DNA from: Ruegeria halocynthiae
Lineage (GTDB): Bacteria; Pseudomonadota; Alphaproteobacteria; Rhodobacterales; Rhodobacteraceae
DNA: 64,000 nucleotides
Direction of reading: 5' to 3'
Assembly: GCF_000743705.1 (NCBI RefSeq)
Contig: NZ_JQEZ01000002.1
Location: 678,862 to 742,861 of the forward strand
The notes under the pieces were generated by a model that made no database searches, was not told the DNA's origin, and was given only the letters and a program-made list of their open reading frames with translations. Position 1 is the stretch's first letter. Each line of letters begins with the position of its first letter. A program made the position numbers and the translations under genes. Positions 53,234 through 61,579 of the stretch are shown here, piece after piece.

Positions 53234-53286
53234 CAGACGGGGCCGGATGATCCGGCCCCTTCTCTTTTGGAAAGGAGACATGGACG

Positions 53287-53688
53287 ATGAAACCCCACCG
53301 CCTTCTTCCCGCGCTGCTGCTTCTGGCAGCGCCCGCCTGGTCGGATGAGGCCGCCGCCATCTGCGCCGAAGCCCAGACGCGTTATGTTGAGCTGTTCGGT
53401 CAACCTTCATCCGGCGTCGAGGATGCCGAGGTTGTACTGATGTACAAATACAACTTCTGCCCGGCGGAACTGACGGTCAAAGCAGGCACAACGGTGCGCT
53501 GGGTGAATGTGGACAAACGCACCAGCCACTCGGTCCTGTTGAAGGACGGCAGCGCCCCCGAAAGCGACCGTTTGTTCCCTGAGGAAACGGTCGATCTGAC
53601 CTTCCTGACCCCCGGGCCGCAGGATTACCTGTGCGGCCCACATTGGGAGACACAGAACATGATCGGAATGATCACCGTGGAACCCTGA
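53287..53688 (+). CDS. Periplasmic cupredoxin (plastocyanin/pseudoazurin-like)
   Basis: A 133-residue protein. The signal peptide ends near residue 19 (APAWS). The mature part has type-1 copper ligands His81 (RTSHSVLL), Cys116 and His119 (YLCGPHW) and Met125 or Met128. An N-terminal extension of about 40 residues with one extra Cys (ICAEAQTRY) precedes the copper domain. It is a likely electron donor to NirS, or a link between the NirT-like protein and NirS. It ends the nirS-side transcript before a terminator. Confidence 0.82.
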   Translation: MKPHRLLPALLLLAAPAWSDEAAAICAEAQTRYVELFGQPSSGVEDAEVVLMYKYNFCPAELTVKAGTTVRWVNVDKRTSHSVLLKDGSAPESDRLFPEETVDLTFLTPGPQDYLCGPHWETQNMIGMITVEP

Positions 53689-53718
53689 GGCCGGGGCGGA
53701 TTCACACGCAAAATCAAA

Positions 53719-53745
53719 GGAGCGCGGGCGCAAATCCCGCGCTCC
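53719..53745 (+). terminator. Terminator between the cupredoxin gene and nirE
   Basis: Perfect 10-bp stem GGAGCGCGGG/CCCGCGCTCC with a 7-base loop. It directly abuts the next Nnr box, so a new transcript starts right after it. Confidence 0.75.
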
Positions 53746-53759
53746 TTAACTTATGTCAA
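53746..53759. promoter_or_regulatory. Nnr/FNR-type box upstream of nirE
   Basis: TTAAC-TTAT-GTCAA, 133 bp before nirE but only 35 bp before a 33-codon leader ORF. It gives the heme d1 genes their own promoter. Confidence 0.75.
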
Positions 53760-53793
53760 GGAGGTTGGTTTTCGATTGCGTCACCCTGCGCTC

Positions 53794-53895
53794 ATGACAC
53801 GCCCGGTTCACCCAACAACGTCCCCAGTTCGCGCGTGGGCGCTGCCGGAAGGCCCGGGTTCAGAAGACATTCAGAACAAGCGAGTGTGCACATGA
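53794..53895 (+). CDS. Putative 33-codon leader ORF before nirE
   Basis: ATG at 53794 opens a frame of 33 codons (MTRPVHPTTSPVRAWALPEG at the start, KRVCT at the end) whose TGA overlaps the nirE start codon as ATGA. nirE itself has only a weak ribosome site, so coupling through this frame would explain its start. The leader also has no good ribosome site; an AAGGAGG lies 30 bases upstream. Whether it is translated is unknown. Confidence 0.3.
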   Translation: MTRPVHPTTSPVRAWALPEGPGSEDIQNKRVCT

Positions 53896-54653
53896 GCGGT
53901 AAGGTTTTTCTGATTGGCGCCGGCCCCGGAGACCCCGAGCTGATGACCCTGCGCGCCCTGCGTATGCTGCAAGAGGCCGACGTGGTGGTTTATGACCGAC
54001 TGGTCTCGGACGATATCCTTGCCCTGCATACCGACGGTGCGCAGCTGATACCCGTTGGCAAAGCCCCCAAATGCCATACGGTTCCGCAGGACCGCATCAA
54101 TGGGATTTTGCTGGAACAGGCCCGCGCCGGGCACACCGTTGCGCGGCTGAAGGGTGGCGACCCGATGATCTTTGGCCGCGGCTCGGAAGAGGCGGCCTAT
54201 CTGATGGCCCACGGCGTTATGGTCGAATATGCACCGGGCATCACGGCGGCGCAGGGGGCGTCCTGTTCTACCGGCGTGCCGCTGACCCATCGCGGGCTTG
54301 CAACCTCGGTCCAATATGTCACCGGACACCGGCAGGCGGATAAGGTGCTGGATCTGGATTGGAAACGGCTGGCCGATCCGGATTCGACGCTGGTTGTCTA
54401 TATGGGGGTGGCCAATATCGGCCAGATCGCCATGGGTCTGATGACCGAGAACCTGCCCGGCTCCACCCCTGTTCTGGCCGTTGGCAAAGCCACCACCCCG
54501 CACGAACGCCGCCTGATCTCGCGGCTGGACCAACTTGCGACGGATGTGCGCGCGGCGGATCTGAAAGCGCCGACACTGTTCATCATTGGTCAGGTGGTAT
54601 CGCTTTATGCGCAACGCTCCGTGACTGAGCTGTTGGAGCAGGCCCATGGCTAG
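53892..54653 (+). CDS. nirE: Uroporphyrinogen-III C-methyltransferase NirE
   Basis: A 253-residue SAM enzyme making precorrin-2, the first step of heme d1 synthesis. Family segments: KVFLIGAGPGDPELMTLRAL at the start, VVYDRLVSDDIL, RLKGGDPMIFGRGSEEA, and YAPGITAAQGASCSTGVPLT. The start at 53892 gives the standard N-terminus; upstream in-frame sequence is not protein-like. It overlaps nirC by eight bases. A CobA/siroheme role is possible, but the cluster makes nirE the better name. Confidence 0.92.
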   Translation: MSGKVFLIGAGPGDPELMTLRALRMLQEADVVVYDRLVSDDILALHTDGAQLIPVGKAPKCHTVPQDRINGILLEQARAGHTVARLKGGDPMIFGRGSEEAAYLMAHGVMVEYAPGITAAQGASCSTGVPLTHRGLATSVQYVTGHRQADKVLDLDWKRLADPDSTLVVYMGVANIGQIAMGLMTENLPGSTPVLAVGKATTPHERRLISRLDQLATDVRAADLKAPTLFIIGQVVSLYAQRSVTELLEQAHG

Positions 54654-54996
54654 CGCCGCACAAAGGAACGGCGGACTTCCGGGCTGGACGGCGCGCGCTG
54701 TTCTTACGACCGCCGTGCTTGTCGCCACCTCGGCCCTTGCCGCTGACGCAATCGACCCAGGCGCCCTGAAACGGCTTGTCCATCAGGATTGCGGCTCGTG
54801 CCACGGGCTGTCGTTGAAGGGCGGGCTTGGCCCCGATCTGCGGTCTGAGACCCTGAAACACTATGACCCCGACGTCCTGACCGGCGTCATTCTTGACGGC
54901 ATTCCCGACACCGCGATGCCGCCCTGGCGGCCTCTGATTACCGAAGAAGAGGCCGAATGGATCGCCCGATACCTGCTGGAACCGGAGGCACAATGA
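54646..54996 (+). CDS. nirC: NirC, periplasmic c-type cytochrome
   Basis: A 116-residue monoheme cytochrome. A signal peptide spans about residues 15-33 (LVATSALAA), followed by the heme motif CGSCH at 49-53 and a likely Met ligand in DTAMPPW. NirC can donate electrons to NirS during heme d1 maturation. It overlaps nirE at its start and nirF at its end. Confidence 0.9.
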   Translation: MASAAQRNGGLPGWTARAVLTTAVLVATSALAADAIDPGALKRLVHQDCGSCHGLSLKGGLGPDLRSETLKHYDPDVLTGVILDGIPDTAMPPWRPLITEEEAEWIARYLLEPEAQ

Positions 54997-56138
54997 AACA
55001 TCTTCTGCTTGGCCTTGCAGCCGCCCTGATGATGACCACCGCACAGGCCGAACCCACCGCCACCGGTGATCTGGGTCTGGTGATCGAACGCGCCAACGGC
55101 TCGGTCCTGCTGGTGGACCAATCCGACCGGGCCGCGTTGGCGCGGATCGAAGGGCTGGGCGATCTGTCCCATGCGTCGCTGGTGTATTCGCCCGATGAAC
55201 GCTTTGCCTATGTGTTCGGGCGCGATGGCGGGCTGACCAAGGTCGACATCGTCACCCGCCAGATCGTGAACCGTGTCGTGCAGGCGGGCAACGCTATTGG
55301 CGGCGCAATCTCGGATGACGGCAGGCTGGTTGCGGTGTCGAATTATGAACCCGGTGGCGTGCGTGTGTTCGATGCAGATACGCTGGAAATGGTCGCCGAC
55401 ATCCCCACCGGCAGCAAAACCATCGGTCTGGTCGACGCGCCGGGCCGCCGGTTTGTGTTTACCATGTGGGACACGGGCGAAACCTGGATCGCCGATTTCG
55501 CCTCGGGCGATCCCGAGATCACCAAAATCCCAGACATGGGCAAAAACCCCTATGACGCGCTGATCACCGCCAATGGCCGCACCTATATCACCGGCCTGTT
55601 CGGCGAGGACGGACTGACCGCGCTGGACCTGTGGGCCGACACGCCCGAACCCATCCGCGTGCTGCCCAACTATGGGCGCGGGCAGGAGGAAATGCCGGTC
55701 TACAAGATGCCCCATCTGGAAGGCTGGGCGCTGACCGGGAGCGAATTCGTCCTGCCCGCCGTTGGTCACCCGCAGGTTCTGTGGATCGACGCCGGCACAC
55801 TGACCGAGACCGGGCGCACCCAAACCCACGGCCAGCCGGTCTTTGCCATGGCGCGGCCAGACGGGCGGCAGGTCTGGGTGAATTTCGCCCACCCGCTGAA
55901 CGATACGATTCAGGTGATCGACAGCGTCAGCAAGCAGATCATCCATGAATTCAAACCGGGCCCGGCGGTGCTGCATATGGAGTTCACGCCACGCGGGCAT
56001 GAGGTCTGGATCAGCGTGCGCGATGCCAACAAGGTCATGGTCTACGACACGCACACCTTCGAAAAACTGCGCGAGATCGAGGCCGACAGCCCATCCGGCA
56101 TCTTCTTCACCGCACGCGCGCACAGAACGGGGCTGTAA
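54993..56138 (+). CDS. nirF: NirF, heme d1 biosynthesis protein
   Basis: A 381-residue protein with a signal peptide (MKHLLLGLAAALMMTTAQAE, cleavage after residue 19) and an eight-bladed propeller related to the d1 domain of NirS, without the cytochrome part. It is a periplasmic d1-synthesis enzyme acting late in the pathway, on a dihydro-heme d1 precursor. The ATG overlaps the nirC stop; the open frame starts earlier but lies in nirC. Confidence 0.95.
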   Translation: MKHLLLGLAAALMMTTAQAEPTATGDLGLVIERANGSVLLVDQSDRAALARIEGLGDLSHASLVYSPDERFAYVFGRDGGLTKVDIVTRQIVNRVVQAGNAIGGAISDDGRLVAVSNYEPGGVRVFDADTLEMVADIPTGSKTIGLVDAPGRRFVFTMWDTGETWIADFASGDPEITKIPDMGKNPYDALITANGRTYITGLFGEDGLTALDLWADTPEPIRVLPNYGRGQEEMPVYKMPHLEGWALTGSEFVLPAVGHPQVLWIDAGTLTETGRTQTHGQPVFAMARPDGRQVWVNFAHPLNDTIQVIDSVSKQIIHEFKPGPAVLHMEFTPRGHEVWISVRDANKVMVYDTHTFEKLREIEADSPSGIFFTARAHRTGL

Positions 56139-56141
56139 CCG

Positions 56142-57131
56142 ATGGATCACATCACCGACCCGATCGACCGCCGCCTGCTGGATGAATTCCAGCGCGATTT
56201 TCCGATCACAGACCGCCCGTTTCAGGTTCTGGCCTACCTGCTGGGGCTGGGTGAAGCCGAAGTGATTGATCGCCTTGCCCGGATGCGGACAACCGGCCGG
56301 ATCACCCGCGTTGGCGCAACGATTGCTCCGGGTGCAGTCTCGGCCAGCACGCTGGCTGCCGTCGCCGCCCCGGCTGAGCGGCTGGAGGAAGTCGCCGCCC
56401 TGATCGACGCCGAACCCGGCGTGAACCACAATTATCAGCGCGAGGATGACTGGAACCTGTGGTTCGTGGCCACCGGCCCGGACCGAACGCATGTAAACGA
56501 CACATTGGCGCGCATCTCGCGCCGGACCGGGTTGCAGGTGCTGGACTTGCGACTGGTGCGCCCGTTCAACGTGGATCTGGGTTTTCGCATGTCGGGCGAG
56601 ACCCGCCACACCCCCGGCCCGCGCAAGGTGGATCGCGATGCCATGCAAGACGGCGACCGCACGCTGTTGCAGGCGCTCAGTTCCGGTCTGCCACTGGTCG
56701 CTGATCCCTATGCCGCGCTGGCCCGGTCGCTGGACCGGAACGCGGGTGATGTAATGGCAAGGATCGAGGCGCTGCATATGGCAGGCATCATTTCGCGCCT
56801 GGGCGTGATTGTGCGCCATCGGGCCTTGGGCTGGTCGGCCAACGCAATGGTCGTCTGGGACATGCCCGCCGAACAGATCGACCGCGCCGGACCCGCCCTT
56901 GCCGCGCATCCCGGTGTGACCCTGTGCTATGAGCGCCGCCCGGTTGAAGGTATCTGGCCCTATCGCCTGTATTCTATGATCCACGCCCGCGCGCGCAGCG
57001 AGGCCAAGCAAGTGTTGGCGGGCGCCGCCGCCCTGCCCGAGATGTTCGGCGCGCACCACAAGGTGCTGTTCTCGACCCGCTGTTTCAAACAGACCGGCGC
57101 ATTGATCCAACCGAAGGAGGCCGCCGCATGA
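56142..57131 (+). CDS. nirDL: NirDL, fused siroheme decarboxylase subunits
   Basis: A 329-residue protein with two Lrp/AsnC-like halves. The first begins DPIDRRLLDEFQRDFPITDR and the second begins near residue 165 (DGDRTLLQALSSGLPLVADP). In Pseudomonas these are separate NirD and NirL; here they are one chain. With NirG and NirH it decarboxylates siroheme to didecarboxysiroheme. The DNA-binding-type fold is reused for catalysis. It overlaps nirG by four bases. Confidence 0.93.
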   Translation: MDHITDPIDRRLLDEFQRDFPITDRPFQVLAYLLGLGEAEVIDRLARMRTTGRITRVGATIAPGAVSASTLAAVAAPAERLEEVAALIDAEPGVNHNYQREDDWNLWFVATGPDRTHVNDTLARISRRTGLQVLDLRLVRPFNVDLGFRMSGETRHTPGPRKVDRDAMQDGDRTLLQALSSGLPLVADPYAALARSLDRNAGDVMARIEALHMAGIISRLGVIVRHRALGWSANAMVVWDMPAEQIDRAGPALAAHPGVTLCYERRPVEGIWPYRLYSMIHARARSEAKQVLAGAAALPEMFGAHHKVLFSTRCFKQTGALIQPKEAAA

Positions 57132-57577
57132 CGCTTGATGAAACCGACCGTGCGATCCTGAACCGGATGCAGGACGACCTGCCGCTGACCCCGCATCCCT
57201 TTGCCGCCATCGCCGAGGAGCTGGGCATTTCTGAAAACGCGCTGCTCACCCGACTTGCGCGCCTGAAGGATGGCCGCGTGATCACCCGCTTTGGCCCGTT
57301 TTTCGACGCCGCCGCCATGGGCGGTGCGTTCTGCCTGTGTGCAATGGCTGTACCCGCGGAAAAATTTGAAACCGTCCTGACCAAAGTCAATGCGCACCCC
57401 GAGGTGGCCCATAATTATGAACGCACGCACCGGCTGAACATGTGGTTCGTGCTGGCCACCGAAACACCCGAGGGGATCGTGGCCACCGCCGATGCGATCG
57501 AACGGGAAACGGGAATCGAAGTCCTCCGGTTTCCCAAATTGCAGGAATTCTTCATCGGTTTCCGGGTGGCGGCATGA
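57128..57577 (+). CDS. nirG: NirG, siroheme decarboxylase subunit
   Basis: A 149-residue Lrp/AsnC-like protein. It starts LDETDRAILNRMQDDLPLTP and has EVAHNYERTHRLNMWFVLAT in the second half, the same pattern as the NirDL halves. It forms the decarboxylase with NirDL and NirH. The start overlaps nirDL and the stop overlaps nirH (ATGA), so the three are coupled. Confidence 0.92.
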   Translation: MTLDETDRAILNRMQDDLPLTPHPFAAIAEELGISENALLTRLARLKDGRVITRFGPFFDAAAMGGAFCLCAMAVPAEKFETVLTKVNAHPEVAHNYERTHRLNMWFVLATETPEGIVATADAIERETGIEVLRFPKLQEFFIGFRVAA

Positions 57578-58056
57578 TCGACGCAAAAGACAGAGAGATT
57601 ATTGCGGCGCTGCAAGGCGGCCTGCCGCTTGTGCCTGCGCCCTATGCGCAGGTGGCCGAAACGCTGGGGATGGACGAGGACGCGCTGCTTTACCGGTTGG
57701 CGGACCTCAAATCGCGCAGTGTGATCCGCCGCATCGCCGCCGCACCAAACCATTACAAGCTGGGCATGACTGCAAACGGGATGACCGTCTGGGATGTAAA
57801 GGATGACCAGATCGCTGAATTGGGCACCCAGATCGGCGCTTTGCCCTTTGTGACCCACTGCTATGAACGCCCCCGCGCCCTGCCCGACTGGCCCTATAAC
57901 CTGTTCGCTATGGTCCACGGAAAGGACCGCAAAGAGGTTGAGAAAAAGCGCGCCGAGATCAGCGCCATTCTGGGCGGGGCCTGCCGGGCCAAAGATATTC
58001 TTTATTCCACGCGCATCCTGAAAAAAACCGGGCTGCGCCTGAAAGCGAAAGGCTGA
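57574..58056 (+). CDS. nirH: NirH, siroheme decarboxylase subunit
   Basis: A 160-residue Lrp/AsnC-like protein. It begins MIDAKDREIIAALQGGLPLV and has PFVTHCYERPRALPDWPYNL, the strand that carries the conserved His and Tyr of the siroheme decarboxylases. The ATG at 57574 overlaps the nirG stop. It is followed 6 bp later by nirJ. Confidence 0.92.
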   Translation: MIDAKDREIIAALQGGLPLVPAPYAQVAETLGMDEDALLYRLADLKSRSVIRRIAAAPNHYKLGMTANGMTVWDVKDDQIAELGTQIGALPFVTHCYERPRALPDWPYNLFAMVHGKDRKEVEKKRAEISAILGGACRAKDILYSTRILKKTGLRLKAKG

Positions 58057-58062
58057 GTACCC

Positions 58063-59277
58063 ATGTTCCGCCTGACCGAATACATGCACCAGCTGGTCAA
58101 GCCGACCCCGGTGCGCAAACGCCGCCCCGGCCCGGTAAAGCCGGTGGTGATCTGGAACCTGACGCGGCGCTGCAATCTGAAATGCCGCCATTGCTACACC
58201 GTTTCGGCGGATGTGGCGTTCCCGGGTGAACTCAGCCATGAGCAAGCCATGATAACCCTTGAGGATCTGGGCCAGTTTCGCGTCCCGGCCCTGATCCTCT
58301 CGGGTGGGGAGCCGCTGGACCGGTTCGATTTCTTCGACATCGCCAAACGCGCGCGCGATCTGGTGCCGATGCTGGCGCTGTCGACCAATGGCACCCGGAT
58401 TTACGACGAAACCGCCGATATGATCGCCGATGTGGGGTTCAACTATGTCGGCATTTCGCTGGACGGAATCGGGGCCACAAATGACTGGTTCCGTGGGGTC
58501 GAAGGTGCCTTTGCCGACGCCCTGCGCGGCGTGCGCGAATGCAAGAAGCGCGGCATCAAAGTTGGTCTTCGGTTCTGCCTGACCGAAGGCACGCAGCATC
58601 ACCTGCCGGACTTGTTGCAGCTGTGCGACGATGAAGGTGTCGACAAGTTCTATCTGTCCCATCTGGTCTATGCCGGGCGCGGCGACAAGAACCGCGGCGA
58701 GGACGCCGAACATCTGCGCACCCGCAAGGGGCTGGACCTGTTGCTGGACCGCGCGTGGGAGGCCGCCTCGGGCGGGCGCCCACTGGACATCGTGACCGGC
58801 AACAATGATGCCGATGCGGTGTATTTCCTGAACTGGGTCCGCGCGCGTTTCGATGCCGAAAAAGCCGCGCGTGTACGCGAACATCTGGCCGCCTGGGGCG
58901 GAAACTCCAGCGGGTTGGGTGTGGCCAATATCGACAATCTGGGGCGGGTGCATCCCGACACCTATTGGTCCGACTACACGGTCGGAAATGTAAAGACCAA
59001 ACCGTTTTCCGAGCTGTGGACCAGCGACGATCAGATGCTCGCCATGCTGCGCACCCGTCCGCGCCCGTTGAAAGGGCGCTGCGGGGCATGTCAGCTTCAG
59101 GACGTGTGCGGCGGCAATACCCGCATCCGGGCCTTGCAGGTGACCGGCGATCCCTGGGCCGAAGACCCGGCCTGCTATCTGTCAAACAAAGAAATCGGCG
59201 TGAATGACGCGGGCGAGCGCCTGCAAGTCACACCGTTCCGGGGGAAACGCCATGATCCGGCGCATCAGTTCTTTTGA
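58063..59277 (+). CDS. nirJ: NirJ, radical SAM heme d1 biosynthesis enzyme
   Basis: A 404-residue radical SAM protein. The [4Fe-4S] motif is [11 protein letters not shown], with cysteines at 37, 41 and 44. The C-terminal SPASM-like region has further cysteines ([27 protein letters not shown]). It removes propionate side chains from didecarboxysiroheme to make the d1 oxo groups. It overlaps nirN by 26 bases. Confidence 0.96.
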   Translation: MFRLTEYMHQLVKPTPVRKRRPGPVKPVVIWNLTRRCNLKCRHCYTVSADVAFPGELSHEQAMITLEDLGQFRVPALILSGGEPLDRFDFFDIAKRARDLVPMLALSTNGTRIYDETADMIADVGFNYVGISLDGIGATNDWFRGVEGAFADALRGVRECKKRGIKVGLRFCLTEGTQHHLPDLLQLCDDEGVDKFYLSHLVYAGRGDKNRGEDAEHLRTRKGLDLLLDRAWEAASGGRPLDIVTGNNDADAVYFLNWVRARFDAEKAARVREHLAAWGGNSSGLGVANIDNLGRVHPDTYWSDYTVGNVKTKPFSELWTSDDQMLAMLRTRPRPLKGRCGACQLQDVCGGNTRIRALQVTGDPWAEDPACYLSNKEIGVNDAGERLQVTPFRGKRHDPAHQFF

Positions 59278-60805
59278 CACTCTGAAAATCGGTACGTTCT
59301 GTTCCCTTTTGCTGGCTGGCACCGCATGGGCCGATGCCCCGTCGGATTACGCCGAACATTGCGCGTCCTGCCACGGGGAAAACCGTCTGGGCGGCGTGGG
59401 CCCGGCGCTGATCCCCGAAACGTTGAAACGGATGCGCGGCCCGCGTGTGGCTGCGGTGATTGCCGAAGGTCGCACCGCGACGCAGATGCCGGCCTTTTCG
59501 CAGGACCTGGACGCCTTGCAGATCGAAGAACTGGCGGGCTGGCTGAAATCCCCGCTGGAAACCGACCCGAACTGGGGCGAGGCCGAGATCATGGCCAGCC
59601 GCACGCTGGACGAGGGGTACGCCCCGGTCGATGCGCCCGTCTGGGACAGCGATCCGATGAACATCACGCTGGTGGTGGAAACCGGCGATCATCATGTCAG
59701 CGTGCTGGATGGTGACACCTTCGCGGTTCTGGACCGGTTCGAGACCCCCTTCGCCGTGCATGGCGGCCCAAAGTTCAGCCCCGACGGGCGGTATGTCTTC
59801 ATCATGTCGCGCGATGGCTGGGTGCAGAAATACGATATCTGGGCGCTGCAACAGGTGGGCCGCGTGCGCGCGGGTCTCAACAGCCGCAACATCGCCATGT
59901 CCAGCGATGGCAAATGGGTGGCCGTGGCGAACTACCTGCCCAATAGCCTGACCCTGCTGTCAACCGACGATCTGTCGGTGGCCAAGGTCATCGACATCAA
60001 AAGCAAAAAGGGCAATCCCAGCCGTGTCTCGGCCGTTTATCAGGCCCCGCCGCGCGAAAGTTTCGTTCTGGCGCTGAAAGATGTGCCCGAGATTTGGGAA
60101 GTGTTCTATGGGGCCAACCCGCCGCAATCCGGGTTGGGGCATGATTTTCGCATCGAAGGTCAGTTCAAGAACCCCAACCCCTTTCCCGTGCGGAAAATCA
60201 CCACGCCTGACTATCTGGACGATTTCTTTTTCGACCAAAGCTATGAATACGTCATGGGGGCGTCTCGGGACGGCAAGGGCGGTCAGGTGATTGACCTGGT
60301 GATCGGTCAGAAAGTGGCCGATCTTGACCTGCCTGGCATGCCGCATCTGGGGTCAGGTATTACGTGGCAGCACGGCGAAACCACCGTGATGGCCACGCCC
60401 CACCTGACCGACGGCACGGTTTCGGTGATCGACATGGAAAGCTGGGAAACGGTCAAACGGATCAAGACCGAAGGGCCGGGTTTTTTCATGCGCAGCCATG
60501 AGAATTCGCCCTACGTCTGGGCCGATGTGTTCTTTGGTCCCAACAAGGACGCGATGCATGTGATCGACAAGCAAAGCCTTGAGATCGTAAGGACTCTGCG
60601 CCCCGCGCCCGGCAAGACCGTGGCCCATGTCGAATTCACCAAGGATGGCAGCCACGCGCTGGTGTCGATCTGGGAAGATGACGGCGCGGTGATTGTCTAT
60701 GACGCGCAGACGCTGGAAGAGGTCCGCCGCCTGCCGATGCGCAAACCTTCGGGGAAATACAATGTCTGGAACAAGATCACCTTCTCGGAAGGCACCAGCC
60801 ACTGA
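59252..60805 (+). CDS. nirN: NirN, c-type cytochrome with d1 propeller
   Basis: A 517-residue paralogue of NirS. Signal peptide to about residue 28 (AGTAWADA), heme motif CASCH at 37-41, then a d1-type propeller ([20 protein letters not shown] onwards). It performs the last oxidation of heme d1 and hands it to NirS. The start at 59252 is inside nirJ; an ATG at 59204 would add a basic leader and is less likely. Confidence 0.94.
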   Translation: MIRRISSFDTLKIGTFCSLLLAGTAWADAPSDYAEHCASCHGENRLGGVGPALIPETLKRMRGPRVAAVIAEGRTATQMPAFSQDLDALQIEELAGWLKSPLETDPNWGEAEIMASRTLDEGYAPVDAPVWDSDPMNITLVVETGDHHVSVLDGDTFAVLDRFETPFAVHGGPKFSPDGRYVFIMSRDGWVQKYDIWALQQVGRVRAGLNSRNIAMSSDGKWVAVANYLPNSLTLLSTDDLSVAKVIDIKSKKGNPSRVSAVYQAPPRESFVLALKDVPEIWEVFYGANPPQSGLGHDFRIEGQFKNPNPFPVRKITTPDYLDDFFFDQSYEYVMGASRDGKGGQVIDLVIGQKVADLDLPGMPHLGSGITWQHGETTVMATPHLTDGTVSVIDMESWETVKRIKTEGPGFFMRSHENSPYVWADVFFGPNKDAMHVIDKQSLEIVRTLRPAPGKTVAHVEFTKDGSHALVSIWEDDGAVIVYDAQTLEEVRRLPMRKPSGKYNVWNKITFSEGTSH

Positions 60806-61025
60806 GGGCAAATGGCCGGTCTGGAAACTGGCCATATTGCTGTACCCGGCCACGGCATTGGCCGTGGCCATCAATCTGTTTCTGGCCGGGCTGATCGGCC
60901 ACAGCGCCGGGTTTGGCGTAATTGCACCGGTCACCGCGATCGTGTGGTCGATCCCTTTGGGCATCCCTGCATCCTGGCTTGCCGGGCGTTGGCTGCGCGG
61001 GCTGATGGATGAGGCCGACGGCTAG
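60762..61025 (+). CDS. Small membrane protein overlapping the nirN end
   Basis: An 87-residue protein: a polar N-terminus ([18 protein letters not shown]) then two hydrophobic segments, about 25-43 (LLYPATALAVAINLFLAGL) and 50-75. It overlaps nirN by 44 bases in another frame and stops just before the nos Nnr box. It is unrecognised. Its place at the end of the nir operon suggests an accessory membrane role, with no further evidence. Confidence 0.55.
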   Translation: MSGTRSPSRKAPATEGKWPVWKLAILLYPATALAVAINLFLAGLIGHSAGFGVIAPVTAIVWSIPLGIPASWLAGRWLRGLMDEADG

Positions 61026-61043
61026 TTCGAAATTTTCGGTGGC

Positions 61044-61057
61044 CTGACCTAAGTCAA
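61044..61057. promoter_or_regulatory. Nnr/FNR-type box upstream of nosC
   Basis: CTGAC-CTAA-GTCAA, one mismatch in the left half, 58 bp before the nosC start. It is likely the switch for nosCRZ. Confidence 0.7.
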
Positions 61058-61114
61058 GTATTCGCTTCGGGAAATCCAATACGACTCAGGAAAGTTCGCC
61101 GAGTTGGATTCTCC

Positions 61115-61579
61115 ATGCCCGCCCTTAACCCTCTGCACATCATAGCTGTTCGCGCCCTGCGCGCGGTATGTGCGTTTGCGGGCATTTTCCTTTTGCTGTT
61201 GCAACTGCTCGGCCCGGCGCTGGCGAGTCCCGGGCAAAGCATGTGGGTGGAGATCTGTTCAGAGGCTGGGGCGGTCTGGGTTCAGGTCGATCTGGAAGAG
61301 GAAGACCGCGATCCAACCGCGCCCTGTCCGAAATGCGCCGATTGCGCCCTTTGCGCGGTAACGGCAGCCGCCCCGCTGCCCGGTCAGCCTGAACTGATAC
61401 GGGCCGAGTTTATCCAAACCGCGCAAAGCGGGGTCCGTATCCTGTACGAGCCCTACGTTTCAGCCTGGCTCTGGCCTGAAACCCGTGGCCCCCCGGCTGC
61501 GCCCGGACATAAAACCGAACGCGCCCTGCGCGCGTCCATGGCGTCAATCCAAGTTATCGGAGGTGCGCCGTGGTCGTAA
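61115..61579 (+). CDS. nosC: NosC-type protein with CxxCxxCxxC motif
   Basis: A 154-residue protein. An N-terminal hydrophobic segment (about 14-37, FAGIFLLLLQLLGPALA) looks like a signal or anchor. A cluster of four cysteines, Cys71, 74, 77 and 80 (PCPKCADCALC), follows. A gene of this size with a CxxCxxC motif heads nosCRZDFYLX in Paracoccus, so I call it nosC. The motif may bind copper or a metal cluster; the function is not known. It overlaps nosR by ten bases. Confidence 0.75.
   Translation: MPALNPLHIIAVRALRAVCAFAGIFLLLLQLLGPALASPGQSMWVEICSEAGAVWVQVDLEEEDRDPTAPCPKCADCALCAVTAAAPLPGQPELIRAEFIQTAQSGVRILYEPYVSAWLWPETRGPPAAPGHKTERALRASMASIQVIGGAPWS

Noticed and set aside
51674..53410. 578-codon open frame antisense to the NirT-like gene
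   Set aside because: Shadow of the sense gene, whose heme motifs are beyond doubt.
54861..57110. 749-codon open frame antisense to nirF and nirDL
   Set aside because: Spans two well-supported genes in the opposite sense; composition is that of a shadow frame.
57415..58953. 512-codon open frame antisense to nirH and nirJ
   Set aside because: The sense strand has the radical SAM cysteines and family order; the antisense protein has no recognisable pattern.
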